Below, one piece after another: positions 13,762-13,813 of a stretch of DNA of 13,813 nucleotides. The position numbers were made by a program, and so were the translations under genes. Positions within the stretch are counted from its first letter, which is position 1. Each line of letters starts with the position of its first letter. The notes below the pieces were generated by a model. That model did not search any database. It was not told the DNA's origin and was given only the letters and a program-made list of their open reading frames with translations. The DNA comes from Actinomycetes bacterium (GTDB lineage: Bacteria; Actinomycetota; Acidimicrobiia; Acidimicrobiales; Acidimicrobiaceae): contig JAJYFX010000014.1 of the NCBI GenBank assembly GCA_021785315.1, forward strand, positions 1 to 13,813. Direction: 5' to 3'.

Positions 13762-13813
13762 ATGTACGTAGCAAAGGTTCCTAATCGGGGCTCACCTCCT
13801 GCGATACTGCTCC
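13762..13813 (+). CDS. IS transposase N-terminus (IS4/IS1634-like), cut by window edge
   Basis: The last 52 bases open an ATG frame beginning MYVAKVPNRGSPPA and running off the edge after 17 codons. This opening closely matches, from memory, the N-terminus of a common group of DDE transposases of the IS4/IS1634 type (MYVAxVPNRxSPPAxLLRE). The enzyme would cut and move the insertion sequence. No good ribosome site is seen before the ATG. It marks the right boundary of the locus as a mobile-element junction. With so few residues the family call is moderate and intactness is unknown. Confidence 0.6.
   Translation, partial: MYVAKVPNRGSPPAILL

Overview
The window reads as bacterial chromosomal DNA of moderate GC carrying one compact catabolic locus. 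The SsuA/TauA-type lipoprotein (LAAAC lipobox followed by a Ser/Ala/Thr-rich linker) and the many GTG/TTG starts fit an actinobacterium, possibly Acidimicrobiia-like. That placement is an inference from style only. I saw no tRNA, rRNA or CRISPR array.

Layout. A 211-base divergent control region (7706-7916) separates two operons. The leftward operon (minus strand) holds an SDR dehydrogenase, then the permease, ATPase and lipoprotein of a NitT/TauT/Ssu-type ABC importer, a SelA/DgaE-like PLP lyase, a DapA-family aldolase/dehydratase and an SMP-30 lactonase. Beyond them lies a frameshifted MFS transporter that runs off the left edge. The rightward operon (plus strand) holds a GntR/FCD regulator, a mandelate-racemase-type acid-sugar dehydratase, an aldehyde dehydrogenase, a DSD1/D-threonine-aldolase-like PLP enzyme and a RidA-family protein, and it ends at a 13-bp-stem terminator. 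To the right, about 850 bases look decayed: one minus-strand reading frame is interrupted by two in-frame stops, and at the very edge an IS transposase (IS4/IS1634-like N-terminus) begins.

How it fits together (inference). Dehydrogenase, lactonase, enolase-superfamily dehydratase, DapA-type lyase and aldehyde dehydrogenase are the enzyme classes of a non-phosphorylative, Weimberg/Dahms- or Entner-Doudoroff-like route for a sugar or sugar acid. Two PLP enzymes able to remove ammonia and a RidA imine deaminase suggest that the substrate, or one of several substrates, carries an amino group. The importer is of a class best known for sulfonates, nitrate and related small anions rather than sugars. 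No kinase is present. The true substrate cannot be read from the sequence.

Regulation. Two back-to-back promoters share one perfect 16-bp palindrome (7829-7844) that covers both -10 boxes, an economical operator for the GntR regulator. A 24-codon leader ORF lies just before the SDR gene. An intercistronic segment upstream of the SelA-like gene can form two mutually exclusive hairpins just before a strong ribosome binding site.
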